Part shown: in pieces, positions 32,843-33,669 of the stretch
Layout of the letters: each line of letters begins with the position of its first letter
How positions within the stretch are numbered: the first letter of the stretch is position 1
Assembly (NCBI GenBank): GCA_023663655.1
Contig: JAMPGZ010000031.1
Span: 1-33,669 of the forward strand
DNA from: Lachnospiraceae bacterium
Lineage (GTDB): Bacteria; Bacteroidota; Bacteroidia; Bacteroidales; Muribaculaceae
Reading direction: 5' to 3'
DNA length: 33,669 nt
Translations under genes and position numbers: made by a program
The notes under the pieces: generated by a model
The model's database searches: none
Seen by the model: the letters and a program-made list of their open reading frames with translations, nothing else
Told to the model about the DNA's origin: nothing

Positions 32843-33001
32843 CCCACGAAGCGATAGCCGAGGCGCAGAGAAAGCCCCACCACGAAAGGGCGTCGAAAAG
32901 AAAGCCGTGAAGCGGCAAAATAATTTAAGCTCCGCCACGAGGCGAAGCCGAGGCGCGGTGAAAGCCACACCCCAAAACGGGCGTCGAAGACGTCCACCAA
33001 C
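32843..33001 (+). repeat. Right B-type hairpin block, two diverged copies
   Basis: Two related segments (about 32850-32900 and 32934-33001) share GCCGAGGCGC, AAAGCC and GGGCGTCGAA. The second is the inverted counterpart of 432-512 and keeps the hairpin GGGCGTC-GAA-GACGTCC. Between them, 32904-32916 is a hairpin with stem GCCGT/GCGGC (one wobble) and loop GAA. 32795-32842 is C-rich with no visible signal. Confidence 0.75.
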
Positions 33002-33062
33002 CAAATATCCCCCAACCACCTCTTCAAAAAACGAATCCGAAGGTCATCGGCTTACCACAAGC

Positions 33063-33078
33063 GAATCCGTAAGGATTC
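33063..33078 (+). repeat. Right C-type hairpin
   Basis: Perfect stem GAATCC/GGATTC with loop GTAA. The left copy (703-718) has the same stem and loop GCAA on the opposite strand. A degenerate relative (GAATCCGAAGG) lies about 30 bases upstream. Confidence 0.75.
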
Positions 33079-33090
33079 ATCCATTGGTAT

Positions 33091-33477
33091 TTCCCGGTAT
33101 GTAGCGCCAGCGAAATGCCGGGTAAAGAATACCGAGTCAATCCGGGTTGTATGTTGATACCGTGTTGTGAGTCGATTCCGTATTGTGAGTCGATTCCGTA
33201 TTGTTTGTGTTGTAATAGAGGCGGTCAGTATGACCGCGAGATTTCCCGGTATGTAGCGCCAGCGAAATGCCGGGTAAAGAATACCGAGTCAATCCGGGTT
33301 GTATGTTGATACCGTGTTGTGAGTCGATTCCGTATTGTTTGTGTTGTAATAGAGGCGGTCAGTATGACCGCAAGAGCTTAGCCCAGTATGTAGCGTTAGC
33401 GAAATGCTGGGTAAATTGGTCGATAATTAAAATTAAGCTCTGTAAGAGCGAACCATTGTATCGTTCCTACGGAACTC
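33091..33477 (+). repeat. Right A-type hairpin array, inverted relative to 9-403
   Basis: 30-base hairpins lie at 33093-33122, 33245-33274 and 33382-33411, with loops GCCA, GCCA and GTTA. Companion hairpins with stem GCGGTCA and loop GTA lie at 33221-33237 and 33355-33371. The leader-block hairpins follow at 33437-33449 (stem GCTCT) and 33463-33475 (stem GTTCC). 33165-33200 is a perfect tandem duplication of an 18-base segment. From 33477 inward the sequence is the reverse complement of 9 onward. Open frames across this stretch follow the repeat. Confidence 0.9.
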
Positions 33478-33500
33478 AAAAAACTGTGTGCTCACGATTA

Positions 33501-33556
33501 CCCGGCATTTCGCTGGCGCTACATGTCGGGCTAAGCTCTCACGGTCCTGCAGACCG
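33501..33556 (-). repeat. Extra A-type copy in the opposite orientation
   Basis: 33501-33530 is another 30-base hairpin (GCCA loop on the minus strand), here facing the neighbouring array. Its companion at 33542-33556 keeps the CGGTC/GACCG stem, but the loop region is CTGCA in place of the usual TAC. Confidence 0.8.
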
Positions 33557-33627
33557 CATCCCACAATCCCGTCAAAAAAATCACCCAAGTGGGACAAAAA
33601 GTGGGTAAATCCCCTCAATCCATACAC

Positions 33628-33635
33628 TACCTTTG
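33628..33635 (+). promoter_or_regulatory. Probable -7 box of the gene at the right edge
   Basis: TACCTTTG matches TAnnTTTG and lies 23 bases before an ATG at 33659. I see no clear TTG at the right distance upstream. Confidence 0.5.
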
Positions 33636-33658
33636 TGACAAAACAAATTATCACGAGA

Positions 33659-33669
33659 ATGAAAACCCG
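33659..33669 (+). CDS. Start of a gene cut off by the window edge
   Basis: An ATG followed by AAA ACC (Met-Lys-Thr) comes 23 bases after a consensus -7 box. A Lys residue right after Met suits an exported protein, but nothing more can be said from three codons. Confidence 0.35.

Noticed and set aside
33115-33608. Open frames of 64 and 113 codons in the right array
   Set aside because: They are translations of the tandem A units, share the same repeated peptide, and have no promoter or start context.
1-33669. Composite transposon or genomic island bounded by the inverted arrays
   Set aside because: No transposase or integrase is present and the interior is core housekeeping genes in normal operons.

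Overview
The window looks like chromosomal DNA of a gut Bacteroidales bacterium, most likely of the Muribaculaceae (Duncaniella/Muribaculum-like). The family name is my inference from gene content. The order is better supported: nearly every well-placed promoter has the Bacteroidetes pattern (TTG, about 20 bases, TAnnTTTG), starts lack strong Shine-Dalgarno sites, and the gene set is typical (GH95 fucosidase, Wzi-like capsule porin, glycine-lipid acyltransferase pair, long-form IspG, SAM-II riboswitch).

Layout. 1-928 is a gene-free array of short hairpins. 929-1010 is tRNA-Leu(UAG). 1113-5705 (minus) is a glyS-lemA-FKBP-glmS operon. 5765-10880 (minus) is a glycan operon: a toroid glycosidase, a YfcE-type phosphoesterase and a GH95 enzyme. 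11054-12968 (plus) is obg-pgeF, convergent with a MATE transporter (12973-14343, minus). 14530-15557 is an ECF sigma factor with a four-helix membrane protein. 15623-19381 is an envelope operon: glycine-lipid acyltransferases GlsA and GlsB, a Wzi-family protein and a lipocalin-like lipoprotein. 19466-23720 is rpoN, a PAP2-like protein, purE and ispG. 23765-26080 (minus) is udk-lptB-CPBP protease, divergent from mlaE-mlaF (26192-27708). A CNNM/CBS membrane protein (27771-28796, minus) and a small secreted protein (28901-29182, minus) follow. metK (29532-30815) has a SAM-II riboswitch in its leader. An ABC-F ATPase (30981-32759, minus) is the last complete gene. 32790-33580 is a second hairpin array in inverted orientation, and the first codons of a new gene sit at the right edge.

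The genes are mostly core housekeeping and envelope functions: cell wall and LPS precursors (GlmS, LptB, PgeF, MlaEF), translation (GlyRS, Obg, ABC-F), isoprenoid and purine synthesis, and SAM synthesis.

The most unusual content is in the two end arrays. About a dozen different hairpin families with unrelated stems are nearly all capped by GNA or GNNA loops, the class known for unusually stable DNA mini-hairpins. The commonest one occurs seven times, shows compensatory stem changes, and keeps a GNNA loop whose middle bases vary. The two arrays are mirror images, giving roughly 390 bp of inverted homology 33 kb apart. I see no transposase in the window.
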